Source: Candidatus Heimdallarchaeota archaeon | GTDB lineage: Archaea > Asgardarchaeota > Heimdallarchaeia > Hodarchaeales > Hodarchaeaceae | Assembly (NCBI GenBank): GCA_020353515.1 | Contig: CP070695.1 | Location: 1,570,100-1,634,099 of the forward strand | Direction of reading: 5' to 3' | DNA length: 64,000 bases | Shown here: positions 26,077-34,544 of the stretch, piece by piece | Numbering within the stretch: position 1 is the first letter of the stretch | Layout: each line of letters opens with the position of its first letter | Made by a program: the position numbers and the translations under genes | The notes under the pieces: generated by a model | What the model was told of the DNA's origin: nothing | The model's input: only the letters and a program-made list of their open reading frames with translations | The model's database searches: none

Positions 26077-27024
26077 ATGAAAGAAGTGGAAATTTCCCTC
26101 CAACCACAGGAATATGAAAGCGTGACGTCCTATACATATCCCCCTCTCTCTTTTTCAACCTATAGTGAACTAATTAAAAGTAAACAAACCTTTCTCCTTC
26201 TCTATACTTCAGTTTTTGCTTATCTGATCAGCGCCTGGGGAACAGGAATCTTCCTATTTCATTTTATTTGGTTCACTATAGGTCTCTTCTTCGCAATTAC
26301 AGGGTCAACCCTTCTGAATATGTATATCGATCGTGATATTGATGCGCTCATGGACAGAACAAAAGATCGTCCATTACCAAGCCGAAGAATTCCCCCTTCA
26401 ACTGTTTTAAAGCATGGTGCTCTTTTCACAGTAGCAGGTATTTTAGCAGTAGGAATATTCACCAACCTAGTTACAATGTTTGTTGTCTTCTTGGGTTTCT
26501 TTTTTGATGTCGTGGTTTACTCGCTGTTGTTAAAGCGACGTACAAGATTGTCAATTATTTTTGGAGGCGTTGCAGGAGGACTCCCAGCCATCGCTGGTCG
26601 GGCAGCAGTTATAGGGTATGTTGACATCGCTAGTATTTTGATGGGGGCATTTGTGTTATGCTGGATCCCGTTACATATCCTCACACTTGCTCTTATTCCT
26701 AAAAATTTAGAAGGATATAAGAATGCTAATGTACCAATGTGGCCTGTTGTCAGTAGTCCAACCCAGACAATATATATTGTGACCTTATCAGCAATTTTTA
26801 GTGCCTTGACTGTTGTTCTAACTGGAATAGTATTACAAATTAATATACTCGCACTCCTTCCATTATTTCTTTTTTGTGCATTTATTCTCTTTCAAGCATT
26901 CGTAAATCTTAGAGAACCCTCTCATGAGAGAACATTTCAGATTTTTAAGCTTGCCTCAATTTTCATGGCTTTCGCGTTCCTTTGGTTGTTCGTGGGAGTA
27001 ATTATAACTTCATTTCTTCCTTGA
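26077..27024 (+). CDS. ctaB: Heme O synthase (protoheme IX farnesyltransferase), paralogue 3
   Basis: A polytopic UbiA-family enzyme of about 315 residues. NxxxDxxxD is N81-D85-D89, followed by MDRTKDRPLPSRRI; the second motif KNANVPMWPV is present. It is closest to paralogue 2. It lies 45 bp downstream of the oxidase-like gene on the same strand, the arrangement seen when heme O or A is a cofactor of the adjacent oxidase. I chose ATG 26077 by analogy with the MKE start of paralogue 1; GTG 26059 is possible. No heme A synthase (CtaA) is found here. Confidence 0.85.
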   Translation: MKEVEISLQPQEYESVTSYTYPPLSFSTYSELIKSKQTFLLLYTSVFAYLISAWGTGIFLFHFIWFTIGLFFAITGSTLLNMYIDRDIDALMDRTKDRPLPSRRIPPSTVLKHGALFTVAGILAVGIFTNLVTMFVVFLGFFFDVVVYSLLLKRRTRLSIIFGGVAGGLPAIAGRAAVIGYVDIASILMGAFVLCWIPLHILTLALIPKNLEGYKNANVPMWPVVSSPTQTIYIVTLSAIFSALTVVLTGIVLQINILALLPLFLFCAFILFQAFVNLREPSHERTFQIFKLASIFMAFAFLWLFVGVIITSFLP

Positions 27025-27081
27025 AAAACATTCGACATAATAGTTTCAAAATGGAAAATAAATTTCAGTAAATGATGATTG

Positions 27082-28302
27082 ATGACTAATAATGACAATC
27101 TAGATTCCCAAAGTGACCCAGAACCATTATCACAAATCATTATTCTGGGTATCTTGGTACTAGTGACCATATTAGCACCAGCGCTCTTACACACAAATCA
27201 ATACGAATTTTTAATCGAGCGATTCGAATTAAATCTGTTAAAAGCTTCGTATTTTGACACAGCCCTTTATACTTCCTATTTGATTGCTGGTATTCTAACT
27301 GCAATAATAGCAAATCAAATTGGTAAACGAAAGATATTCATCTTACTGGGGAGTTCGGGATCTTCAGTATTTTATCTTGCGATGACTACAACCTTGAACT
27401 TTCCCTTACTACTGATTTTTCGTTTTCTACAGGGGAGTTTTACAGTATTATGTTGGCAAATACTGATGACTATAGTGTTAGATTTGTCAACAGCCCAGAA
27501 TCGGGGAAGAAACTTGGGAATTTTTGGGATGTTTCTAGCATTGGCAATGGGAAGTGGTCCTGTCCTAGGAGGGATACTTGCAGGTTTAGGAGTTCTTGTA
27601 CCATATTATGCAGCATCATTATTGAGCTTTTTTGTCTTTTTATTAGCATTGGTATTCCTTAAAGAACCACGACAACTAATACCTAAACCATCATTCTTAA
27701 AAAATGTAGGAATTGTCTTTAGAAAGCCTCGCTTGATTATTCCAGCCATCTTTAACTTTGTTGATCGATTCCACATTGGTTTCATATTGTTTATACTACC
27801 ACTCTTTTTACCCATTGTCTTACAAGTTGAACCTGAGCTCCGAGGTATGGTTCTAGGTCTTTTTGCTCTTCCTTTCATTATTTTACAGTATCCTGTGGGG
27901 AAGTGGTCTGACAAGATCGGCCGTTATAAACCTTTAATCATTGGAAGTATTACTGTAGGAGTCATGCTAACGATAATGGGTTACTTAGGATCCTTTGGCT
28001 TATTTGCCGTAATTATCGGTTTTATCATCTTGGGTATAGGTAACGGGTTTACTGGACCAACTGCAATGGCTCTCGTTGGAGATACAGTTGAAGCGGATGA
28101 TAATGCAGTTGGAATGGGTTTCTTTAACTTGTTAGGAAACATTGGAATCGTAATGGGCCCATTTATCGGAGGTTTTTTAGCGTATTCAGAAACACAGACT
28201 GCCTTTGTGACCGCATTCGTAGTAGCAGGATTAATTGAATTTATTTCTCTCACTGGAGTCATTCTTTTAATTTTGTTCGTTTTTAAAAGAAATAAAGGAT
28301 AA
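27082..28302 (+). CDS. Major facilitator superfamily transporter
   Basis: A 406-residue protein with 12 transmembrane helices. The MFS motif A between helices 2 and 3 is IANQIGKRKIF, and a second copy between helices 8 and 9 is GKWSDKIGRYKPL. A substrate cannot be named; the general shape is that of drug or metabolite efflux pumps. ATG 27082 was chosen over TTG 27079. It lies about 57 bp downstream of heme O synthase 3 and could be read through from that operon. Confidence 0.85.
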   Translation: MTNNDNLDSQSDPEPLSQIIILGILVLVTILAPALLHTNQYEFLIERFELNLLKASYFDTALYTSYLIAGILTAIIANQIGKRKIFILLGSSGSSVFYLAMTTTLNFPLLLIFRFLQGSFTVLCWQILMTIVLDLSTAQNRGRNLGIFGMFLALAMGSGPVLGGILAGLGVLVPYYAASLLSFFVFLLALVFLKEPRQLIPKPSFLKNVGIVFRKPRLIIPAIFNFVDRFHIGFILFILPLFLPIVLQVEPELRGMVLGLFALPFIILQYPVGKWSDKIGRYKPLIIGSITVGVMLTIMGYLGSFGLFAVIIGFIILGIGNGFTGPTAMALVGDTVEADDNAVGMGFFNLLGNIGIVMGPFIGGFLAYSETQTAFVTAFVVAGLIEFISLTGVILLILFVFKRNKG

Positions 28303-28474
28303 ATTCCTGATTTTTTACGAACTCGGGTGAAGATCCGAAAATATATCTAACAATGTTATCTGTAGTGAAAATTTATAAAGAGAATTTACGATTATCTTAT
28401 TAAATAATTTAAATAATTGAAAAAATGTGTAATCTCAAAAAATCTCTGTGAACTTGTAAGATAAGATTTAGAAA

Positions 28475-29173
28475 GTGTTTGTTTTGGGAATACAAGAAGA
28501 AAGTGGGTATTACTTATCAACTCGAGATAAAATTCTGCAGTATTTATTGCAGCACCGTCCATCAGAAAACGCAAGTACGATAAAAGAAATCGCAGATGAA
28601 TTGGATATCAGTATAAATGCTACCAGACAATATTTGATTGTACTAGAGAAGGAAGGGTTCGTTGCTAAATCCCAAAAAAAGGGATCTAGTGGTCGTCCTG
28701 CAATGGGCTACACCATTACTGAAGAAGCATTGAGCGCCTTCCCGAAGACTTATGCAGATTTTTCGGTGAAATTGATTACTGAACTCAAAGATCATATTGG
28801 TGTACAAGAAACAAATGAAATCCTGAAAAAGGTCGGAAAACGAATCGCTGATGAAGTACGTGATGAAGTAGAGGCTGAAATAAAACCAGATAAAGATCTA
28901 GATCCTTTACGGAATAGATTAGAAGCAGTAACTAAGATATATCTGAAATATGGAAAATATCCTGAACTTGTTGAAGATGAAGATTCCTTTGCATTAAAAA
29001 ACTTGAATTGTTTAATCTATGAAATTGCAAAGGCTGATCCATTGGTTTGTACTGTTGATGAGACTATTGTGAGCGAACTTGTTGGAAAGAAAGCAATAAA
29101 GGAAAAATGTTTGAGGCAAGGCGACGAGTGTTGCCTTTATAGGATTAAGAAATCCCAAAAATCCAAAAGTTGA
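28475..29173 (+). CDS. SufR-like winged-helix regulator with C-terminal cysteine cluster
   Basis: A 232-residue protein. Residues about 15-85 form an ArsR/DeoR-type winged helix (IKEIADELDISINATRQYLIVLEKEGFV, then GSSGRPAMGYTIT). The C-terminal half has cysteines in the pattern NCLIYEIAK..PLVC ... KCLRQGDECC, as in SufR/COG2345 regulators that may bind an Fe-S cluster. It is about half identical to the 32095-32793 protein. It precedes the EB_dh-like/cytochrome b pair. A palindrome TAACA-A-TGTTA lies at 28348-28358 upstream. Start GTG 28475; TTG 28484 is possible. Redox or Fe-S sensing is inferred. Confidence 0.75.
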   Translation: MFVLGIQEESGYYLSTRDKILQYLLQHRPSENASTIKEIADELDISINATRQYLIVLEKEGFVAKSQKKGSSGRPAMGYTITEEALSAFPKTYADFSVKLITELKDHIGVQETNEILKKVGKRIADEVRDEVEAEIKPDKDLDPLRNRLEAVTKIYLKYGKYPELVEDEDSFALKNLNCLIYEIAKADPLVCTVDETIVSELVGKKAIKEKCLRQGDECCLYRIKKSQKSKS

Positions 29174-29490
29174 ACTTACAATTTCAAAATTTCTCCAGTT
29201 TTTCTTAATACACTAAATAACGATTTTTTTTCTCCGATCTTTTTTCTATTGCGAAGTTTGTATTTCATTTCTTATTCTATCAAGTTTCCTTTCAGAATTT
29301 ACTCTAATTTCCGATTTCTTTTTTTAACTTTTTTTGGAAAAAAATGAAAAAAATGTAAAAAGATATATTTATTAATTAAATTAAATAATTTCTGATTTAG
29401 ATGAAATCACAACTAAAATGAACTTTCACGGTTGAAAAAACGATTTTGTCTCAATAATTTGCGTTTTACTCTCTATATGAGGTTGAAAAG
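29174..29490. other. 317-bp AT-rich intergenic region
   Basis: No ORF or structured RNA is evident. The left part is T-rich after the regulator stop codon, compatible with termination. An A/T tract at about 29362-29395 (ATATTTATTAATTAAATTAA) probably holds the promoter of the EB_dh-like gene. It shares TTAAATAATTT with the region before the SufR-like gene at 28475. Confidence 0.35.
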
Positions 29491-30360
29491 ATGAAGATCA
29501 TGAAAAAGACCTTGAAAATCAGTCTTTTTATTGTTGTTTTCAGTCTAATCAGTTTAACTGTTTTAACTGTTGTAGGAGAGGTTGCTGATGATCAAGTAGG
29601 TTTTGTCTCACCAAAAATAAAAGGTGGAATAGATTTAAATGATGGAGAAATCACATCATTTTGGACAAACATCACCGACTATCAGAATGTCACTGAATTT
29701 GGAGAACATGGTTATGTAAAATTTGCTAACAATGAAACTCACTTATATACGCTCATTGTCAGCTCAACAGAAAATGTTTGGATTTCAATCGAATTTGAAC
29801 CAGATCCCTCTCTTTGCATGAAAAATTTAAACGATGGTTGGTCATTTTACATTGATGAGGAGGAAGAAACAGTACTAGCGAAAGATATTATGTTTATCGG
29901 TACTGTTATTCCAGAAGATGACGTAAAAAACGACTTACAAATCGAAAGTGTTTTTTCCGAAGGATTAGTCTACATTGAAGTAGTTAGATCTTTTGATACT
30001 TCAGACCCAGATGGTTTTGATATTGCCTTCGAGAATGGTAGTACAAATTTACTCCAATTTGCGTCTAAGAAGAAACATTTCGGGGATCATAACAAATACT
30101 ATCTTTATGTCCTTGTTAGTGACAAAACAGAGGGAAATCCTATAATTCCTGATATTCCAGAAATAGTAGATCTCAATCAGGTGAAATTTCTATTATTAGG
30201 TGTCACCCCTGTTGGTGTTTTTGGTTTTATAGGTATTCATATGATTCGGAGAGTTCTTTACAGTCCTATAAAGCATGATCATGATAGGATTGTTTCAAGT
30301 TCATGGAAACCTCCAACCCTTGTTGAACGGTTCAAAGATACCTTCCTTTCCAAGGAATAA
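29491..30360 (+). CDS. Exported heme-binding-domain protein (EB_dh/DOMON-like) with C-terminal anchor
   Basis: A 289-residue protein with a signal sequence (about 1-30), a beta-rich domain (about 40-215) and a transmembrane helix (about 230-252) before a cytoplasmic tail. The domain pattern (GGIDLNDGEI at the start, then YIEVVRSFDTSDPDGFDIAF and FGDHNKYYLYVL) resembles the ethylbenzene dehydrogenase gamma/DOMON-type heme b domains. The similarity is by eye and weak. It is followed 37 bp later by a cytochrome b, which supports electron transfer between outside and membrane. GAGGTTG lies about 6 nt before ATG. Confidence 0.55.
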   Translation: MKIMKKTLKISLFIVVFSLISLTVLTVVGEVADDQVGFVSPKIKGGIDLNDGEITSFWTNITDYQNVTEFGEHGYVKFANNETHLYTLIVSSTENVWISIEFEPDPSLCMKNLNDGWSFYIDEEEETVLAKDIMFIGTVIPEDDVKNDLQIESVFSEGLVYIEVVRSFDTSDPDGFDIAFENGSTNLLQFASKKKHFGDHNKYYLYVLVSDKTEGNPIIPDIPEIVDLNQVKFLLLGVTPVGVFGFIGIHMIRRVLYSPIKHDHDRIVSSSWKPPTLVERFKDTFLSKE

Positions 30361-30397
30361 TCAGACAATTTTTTTCTAAATGCAAATGGTGTTAAAA

Positions 30398-31117
30398 ATG
30401 GTAACAGTTCACAAAGTTGATAGTAAAAAACCAGTTGAAAAAGCAACTGATGTTGATGGATCTATTACTGTCGTGCGATATAATAATCTACAAAGGTTTC
30501 ATCATTGGGTTCATGTTATTGTGATGATTCTTTTCTTCCTCACTGGGTTTGAGTTATTCATTAAAGTCTATTTCTTAGGAGATTATTTCTTTACTCGATC
30601 GCTTCATCTAGTTTTAGGAATTTTCGCTGGATTCTGGGATATAATCTTCTTTGGTGCGATCACTATTGGATATAGAAAGGTAAATGAGATTGTTCCCTAT
30701 CCTCGGGATTTTCTTGATATTGCTATAATCGTTCTTTGTGCGATAGGAATTCTTCCTGACGAAAAGTATCCAAAGTATGATTTTTATTTGCGGGAGAAAA
30801 AGAAATATGTAATGAAATACCATCCCCTTCAAAAACTTCTGACCGTTAGTAATGTTTTTATGATCTTTCTTATGGGAGTGACTGGTATAGCTCTAGCGGA
30901 AGAACTCGTTCCAGGATCTACAGGAATATTAAGTATTTTAGGATTGTTGGTATTTCCTTTTCAAATTTTTGAATTGGATATTCGCTTCATCCACTTTGGA
31001 ATATATGTCTACTTCCTCTTTACCACATTGGTTCATTTCTATTTTGCAGTAATTCCCCAAAATCGTCACCGGTTAAAAGGCATGGTGACTGGTAAGGAAA
31101 AGATCCGAGTCTCGTAA
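30398..31117 (+). CDS. Di-heme cytochrome b, FdnI/HyaC-type membrane subunit
   Basis: About 239 residues with four to five transmembrane helices. RYNNLQRFHHWVHVIVM (H35, H36 and H39), RSLHLVLGIF (H70) and RFIHFGIYVYF...VHFYF are the usual histidine-bearing helices of cytochrome b subunits of formate dehydrogenase and Ni-Fe hydrogenase. Such subunits pass electrons between quinones and outward-facing redox partners. No hydrogenase or dehydrogenase is nearby; the likely partner is the EB_dh-like protein just upstream. ATG 30398 after GGTG was chosen over an ATG 18 bp earlier. Confidence 0.8.
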   Translation: MVTVHKVDSKKPVEKATDVDGSITVVRYNNLQRFHHWVHVIVMILFFLTGFELFIKVYFLGDYFFTRSLHLVLGIFAGFWDIIFFGAITIGYRKVNEIVPYPRDFLDIAIIVLCAIGILPDEKYPKYDFYLREKKKYVMKYHPLQKLLTVSNVFMIFLMGVTGIALAEELVPGSTGILSILGLLVFPFQIFELDIRFIHFGIYVYFLFTTLVHFYFAVIPQNRHRLKGMVTGKEKIRVS

Positions 31118-31410
31118 AGGGTTCAAATAGTATTATTGAAACTACCAGACCATATTTTTCCTTCTACCTTTTTTTTCTTTTCTAGTATTATTCTATCCAA
31201 TACTAAATTCAAAAGTAGTCGCTAACCAGTTTCTTCTTTAATTAATTGGATTTTGTTTTGGAATTTTGAATAATTTCAAACCTAATGAATTTTACTATTT
31301 TTGTAATTTTAGCAATAAAAATATGTTAAAAGAATTTAATATGTTTAAAACGAAGATAAATTAATAAATACCTTTTAATACACCTTTAGAATACTCTCTA
31401 CACGATAAGA

Positions 31411-32088
31411 GTGTATCCAACGTACGAAAGTGACGTACTTCCCAAACAACAGTCCAACTTCCTGTTTTCATTTATCTTTGCGATTAGTTTTCTTGTCCTG
31501 ATACAACTTTTCTCGATATTCACACTTATCTATAATTTGATAATCTTCCCATTTACCGTAATTCATGAATTAAGTCACTTTTTCGCGCTTGGCTGCTTCT
31601 TTCCAGGGAAAGAAGCCCAAATTGAGTTCCATTTGTTTGATAATGGGGTTACCTGTGCTAATGTCAAGTTTGAGAGCCTACCCCTCTCTTTAGGATCTGT
31701 AGTATCTTTTCTTGTTGGTCCATTTTCAGTTGTGGCATTTTCTGCAATAGGCATAATCGCGCTTAAAAAATTCCCTACATCAAATTTCAGGAAGATTGGT
31801 TCTCAATTCTTTAAATTCGTTTTGTTATGTGATATTCCAAATCTGTTTCCGATTCATCCTCCTATGGTTAACGCTGTCACTGATGGATATGCGGCAAGCG
31901 TGTACCTATTCCAAATGGGATATACCCCCTTCGTTTCAACGGATTTGTCAATATTTCTATATTCGATAGCTGCAATAATTTCATTTGCAGCATTTTTCTA
32001 TCTTGGAGCTGCAGTCTATTTTCTTTTACAGCAAGTAAAAGGATTTGTTTTAAAAGATAATAAGAGTCTCCACCCTCAAGTGGCTTGA
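31411..32088 (+). CDS. M50-like membrane metalloprotease
   Basis: A 225-residue protein with about five transmembrane helices and the zinc motif H52-E53-L-S-H56 within a membrane helix (FPFTVIHELSHFFAL). A later loop DIPNLFPIHPP...TDGYAAS may stand for the second motif (NxxPxxxxDG) of site-2 proteases. It may cleave a membrane-bound regulator or simply be an M50-fold protein. The start is GTG 31411. It lies between the cytochrome b gene and the leftward SufR-like gene, tail to tail with the latter with a 6-bp gap. Confidence 0.65.
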   Translation: MYPTYESDVLPKQQSNFLFSFIFAISFLVLIQLFSIFTLIYNLIIFPFTVIHELSHFFALGCFFPGKEAQIEFHLFDNGVTCANVKFESLPLSLGSVVSFLVGPFSVVAFSAIGIIALKKFPTSNFRKIGSQFFKFVLLCDIPNLFPIHPPMVNAVTDGYAASVYLFQMGYTPFVSTDLSIFLYSIAAIISFAAFFYLGAAVYFLLQQVKGFVLKDNKSLHPQVA

Positions 32089-32094
32089 ATACTC

Positions 32095-32793
32095 TCAGAT
32101 TTTAGCTTTCTCAGACTTATTTATTCTATATACACAAAGCATATCTCCCTCGGACAGACACTGAACCTTATCTGCTTTTTCCCCAACGAGTTCACTGACC
32201 AAAGTTTCATCAACAACACATGCTGCGGGAAAGTTCTGAACAATATCATAAATTAAACAATTATGATTTTTTATTATGAAGGATTCTTCATCTTCAATAA
32301 TTTTAGGAAAACTTCCGTAATCATGGAAAACTTCACTTATTGCGTCTATTTTATCTTTTAAAGAATGAGAATTCGTATTTTTCTCATTTAATTTTGAAGT
32401 GAGTTTTATTTTCATCTCTTCGGCTTTTTCTTTACCCATTTCAATCAGAAGATTTCGTGCTTCTTCCTCTCCATAATTTTTTAACACACGTTTTAACAGT
32501 CGAATGGAAAAATCCGCATAGGCTTTGGGAAAAATGGTTAAAGCGTTCTTATGCAGGAAATAGGTCATTGCTGGGCGACCTGTTTTTCCCTTCTTTTTTT
32601 TTCTAATTACTAGGTTATCTTTCTCTAATTCTATCAAGTATTGGCGTATCGCGTTGGGACTTAAATCAAAAGTCTTTGCCATATCTTTTATCGAACATCC
32701 CTTAGACTCGTCTTGAATATTACTATTTACAAGTAAGAAGCTAAGTATTTCTAACCGAGTAGATGAAAGTTGTTCACTAGCTACTTGAAGCAT
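32095..32793 (-). CDS. SufR-like winged-helix regulator, paralogue 2
   Basis: A 232-residue paralogue of the 28475-29173 regulator, of identical length: winged helix (IKDMAKTFDLSPNAIRQYLIELEKDNLV and GKTGRPAMTYFL) and C-terminal cysteines in NCLIYDIVQNFPAACVVDE ... QCLSEGDMLC. The second cysteine of the final pair (CC in paralogue 1) is absent here. It is divergent from ribA, with an AT-rich spacer of about 370 bp. The two paralogues bracket the EB_dh/cytochrome b/M50 genes, suggesting they govern them under different signals. Confidence 0.75.
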   Translation of the reverse strand: MLQVASEQLSSTRLEILSFLLVNSNIQDESKGCSIKDMAKTFDLSPNAIRQYLIELEKDNLVIRKKKKGKTGRPAMTYFLHKNALTIFPKAYADFSIRLLKRVLKNYGEEEARNLLIEMGKEKAEEMKIKLTSKLNEKNTNSHSLKDKIDAISEVFHDYGSFPKIIEDEESFIIKNHNCLIYDIVQNFPAACVVDETLVSELVGEKADKVQCLSEGDMLCVYRINKSEKAKI

Positions 32794-33165
32794 ATATTTT
32801 TCGCCTAATAGAGCATAATGTAGACTATTTTATTCTTTATGAAGTATGTATTTTTTAACTTTTTTAAATGTTTTTACATAAAATTATAATAAACTTTCAT
32901 TAAAAAGAATTCATGCTAAGATTAAATTAAATAAATACAAAAGGTATTTCAAATATTAAAAAGTGTGGTATCAAGTATTAAGAATTTTTATTCCTTTTTT
33001 TTAATAAAAATAGACGTCATTATTCTTATTTCAACGATGACAATCCTTGAAGGAGCTCAAGAATTAGACAGCAATGTGTCTCCGACCTTCCCATTATCCA
33101 AAAAAGGATTAAATATAGTAATACAATTTTCGTTCGTATTGGTATTGATAGGGAGAATCCCACTA
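32794..33165. other. 372-bp region between the SufR-like gene and ribA
   Basis: The part nearest the regulator is very AT-rich. AAGATTAAATTAAATAAATAC at about 32920-32940 resembles AAGATAAATTAATAAATAC near 31353-31372, before the M50 gene, and may be a regulator site. The part next to ribA stays open in its frame but has no good start until ATG 33166. No FMN riboswitch consensus is seen. Confidence 0.35.
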
Positions 33166-33888
33166 ATGGAAAATGATCAAGCGTTTATTCCAATCCCTCA
33201 AACTTATCTCGACATCATTGAAAAAGATAAGGATCATAAATGCCCCCCACCAATGGATCACTTCTGCGTCAAAGTCACTTCCGCAGCCAAACTTCCTTCA
33301 CGTTTTGGGAATTTTATTGCAATCGGATTTCATCAAACAAGTGATGATAAAGAGCATGCAGCGTTTGTTAAAGGAGATGTAGTTAATAAGGAAAATGTGT
33401 TAGTCCGATTACATTCTGAGTGCTTGACTGGTGATACAATCGGGAGTTTAAGATGTGATTGCCGTGATCAATTAGAAGGCGCCCTGAGAAAAATCGAGGA
33501 TGAAGGTGAGGGTATTGTTCTATATCTACGTCAAGAAGGTCGTGGTATTGGATTAACAAACAAATTAAAAGCTTACGCGCTTCAGGATCAGGGTATGGAC
33601 ACCGTTGATGCGAATTTAGCATTAGGATTTGAGGATGACCTCCGTGATTACCATTTGGCAGGGCATATACTCAAAAGTCTTAGAGTTAAATCTGTTAGAC
33701 TTCTTACAAATAATCCCAAAAAACTCCTTGAGCTTCAAAAATGGCAGATTAATACTACTGAACGTGTTAAGCATATTTTCCCTGAAAATCCTTTCAACAT
33801 TCAATATCTTGAGACGAAGAAGAAGCGAAGTGGGCATCTTTTAGATCCAGAAATGACTGCTGATGAATTACTTCATCAAAAACATTAA
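33166..33888 (+). CDS. ribA: GTP cyclohydrolase II
   Basis: About 240 residues. The zinc-binding segment SECLTGDTIGSLRCDCRDQL provides C86, C97 and C99, followed by LRQEGRGIGL and the GTP-ring-opening region. This first step of riboflavin synthesis gives 2,5-diamino-6-ribosylamino-pyrimidinone phosphate. The RibA form is the bacterial type; many archaea use GTP cyclohydrolase III instead, so transfer is possible. ATG 33166 follows GGGAG; the frame is open 201 bp further up, but that stretch codes for an unlikely hydrophobic leader. It appears monocistronic. Confidence 0.9.
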   Translation: MENDQAFIPIPQTYLDIIEKDKDHKCPPPMDHFCVKVTSAAKLPSRFGNFIAIGFHQTSDDKEHAAFVKGDVVNKENVLVRLHSECLTGDTIGSLRCDCRDQLEGALRKIEDEGEGIVLYLRQEGRGIGLTNKLKAYALQDQGMDTVDANLALGFEDDLRDYHLAGHILKSLRVKSVRLLTNNPKKLLELQKWQINTTERVKHIFPENPFNIQYLETKKKRSGHLLDPEMTADELLHQKH

Positions 33889-33960
33889 ACTCCGATCAAT
33901 TTTAGAAAAAATTGATATTTAATCTATTTTATTAATACCTACTAGAGAAGTAAGGAATTT

Positions 33961-34428
33961 TTACCTCTTAAAGCGACTCTTTAACCTTTTCCAAAGAGAT
34001 TCTTTTTTCTTTCTTGGTGAAATGTTTCCCATTGCTTGACTACGGACAATATTTAGGTTGAGTAAATCACCTTCGAACTCCTGAAAAGTATCTTCTTTGA
34101 CAATATCTCCAACTTTAGAGCCATATTTCTCAAGAAAAATGATCATTGCTTGATTTAACCGATCTTCAACCATCTCAGTACCTAGGGGATTTGCAAAAAC
34201 CATTATGATTTCTTTTTCTTTATCAATTTTGAAATCTAACCTAATATCATTAAAGATCACTGATTTCAATTCATCTTGTCCAAAGGATTCTTCTGCAAAA
34301 GAATACATAGCTGCTAAGAATCCTGTTTGTAAAGCATGATCAGGGTGTAATTTGCAATAATCTCCGCCATAACACTTAGCAAAGAGTGGAACTCCAGAGG
34401 TTTGAAGAATAAACACATCATCAGCCAT
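33961..34428 (-). CDS. Longin/roadblock-like small protein
   Basis: A 155-residue protein. Residues 4-112 read like a longin-type alpha/beta fold: VFILQTSGVPLFAKCYGG strand pair, TGFLAAMYSFAEESFG helix, LDFKIDKEKEIIMVFANP strands, then VEDRLNQAMIIFLEKYG helix. The C-terminus is basic (KKKESLWKRLKSRFKR). Stand-alone longin-like proteins are common in Asgard archaea, where they are linked to small GTPases, but no GTPase is nearby. The assignment is by pattern only. Confidence 0.55.
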   Translation of the reverse strand: MADDVFILQTSGVPLFAKCYGGDYCKLHPDHALQTGFLAAMYSFAEESFGQDELKSVIFNDIRLDFKIDKEKEIIMVFANPLGTEMVEDRLNQAMIIFLEKYGSKVGDIVKEDTFQEFEGDLLNLNIVRSQAMGNISPRKKKESLWKRLKSRFKR

Positions 34429-34544
34429 ATTTTAAACTCCTTAGGATCATTCGATATTGAATGCTGCGAATATTTCTTTTTTCCAAAGTATCCTTTAAAT
34501 TATTTATCTTATATATAAAAGATTACCATTCAATAAAAGAATCG

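Noticed and set aside
32965..33165. N-terminal extension of RibA
   Set aside because: The extension is hydrophobic and unlike RibA, and a better start with GGGAG lies at 33166.
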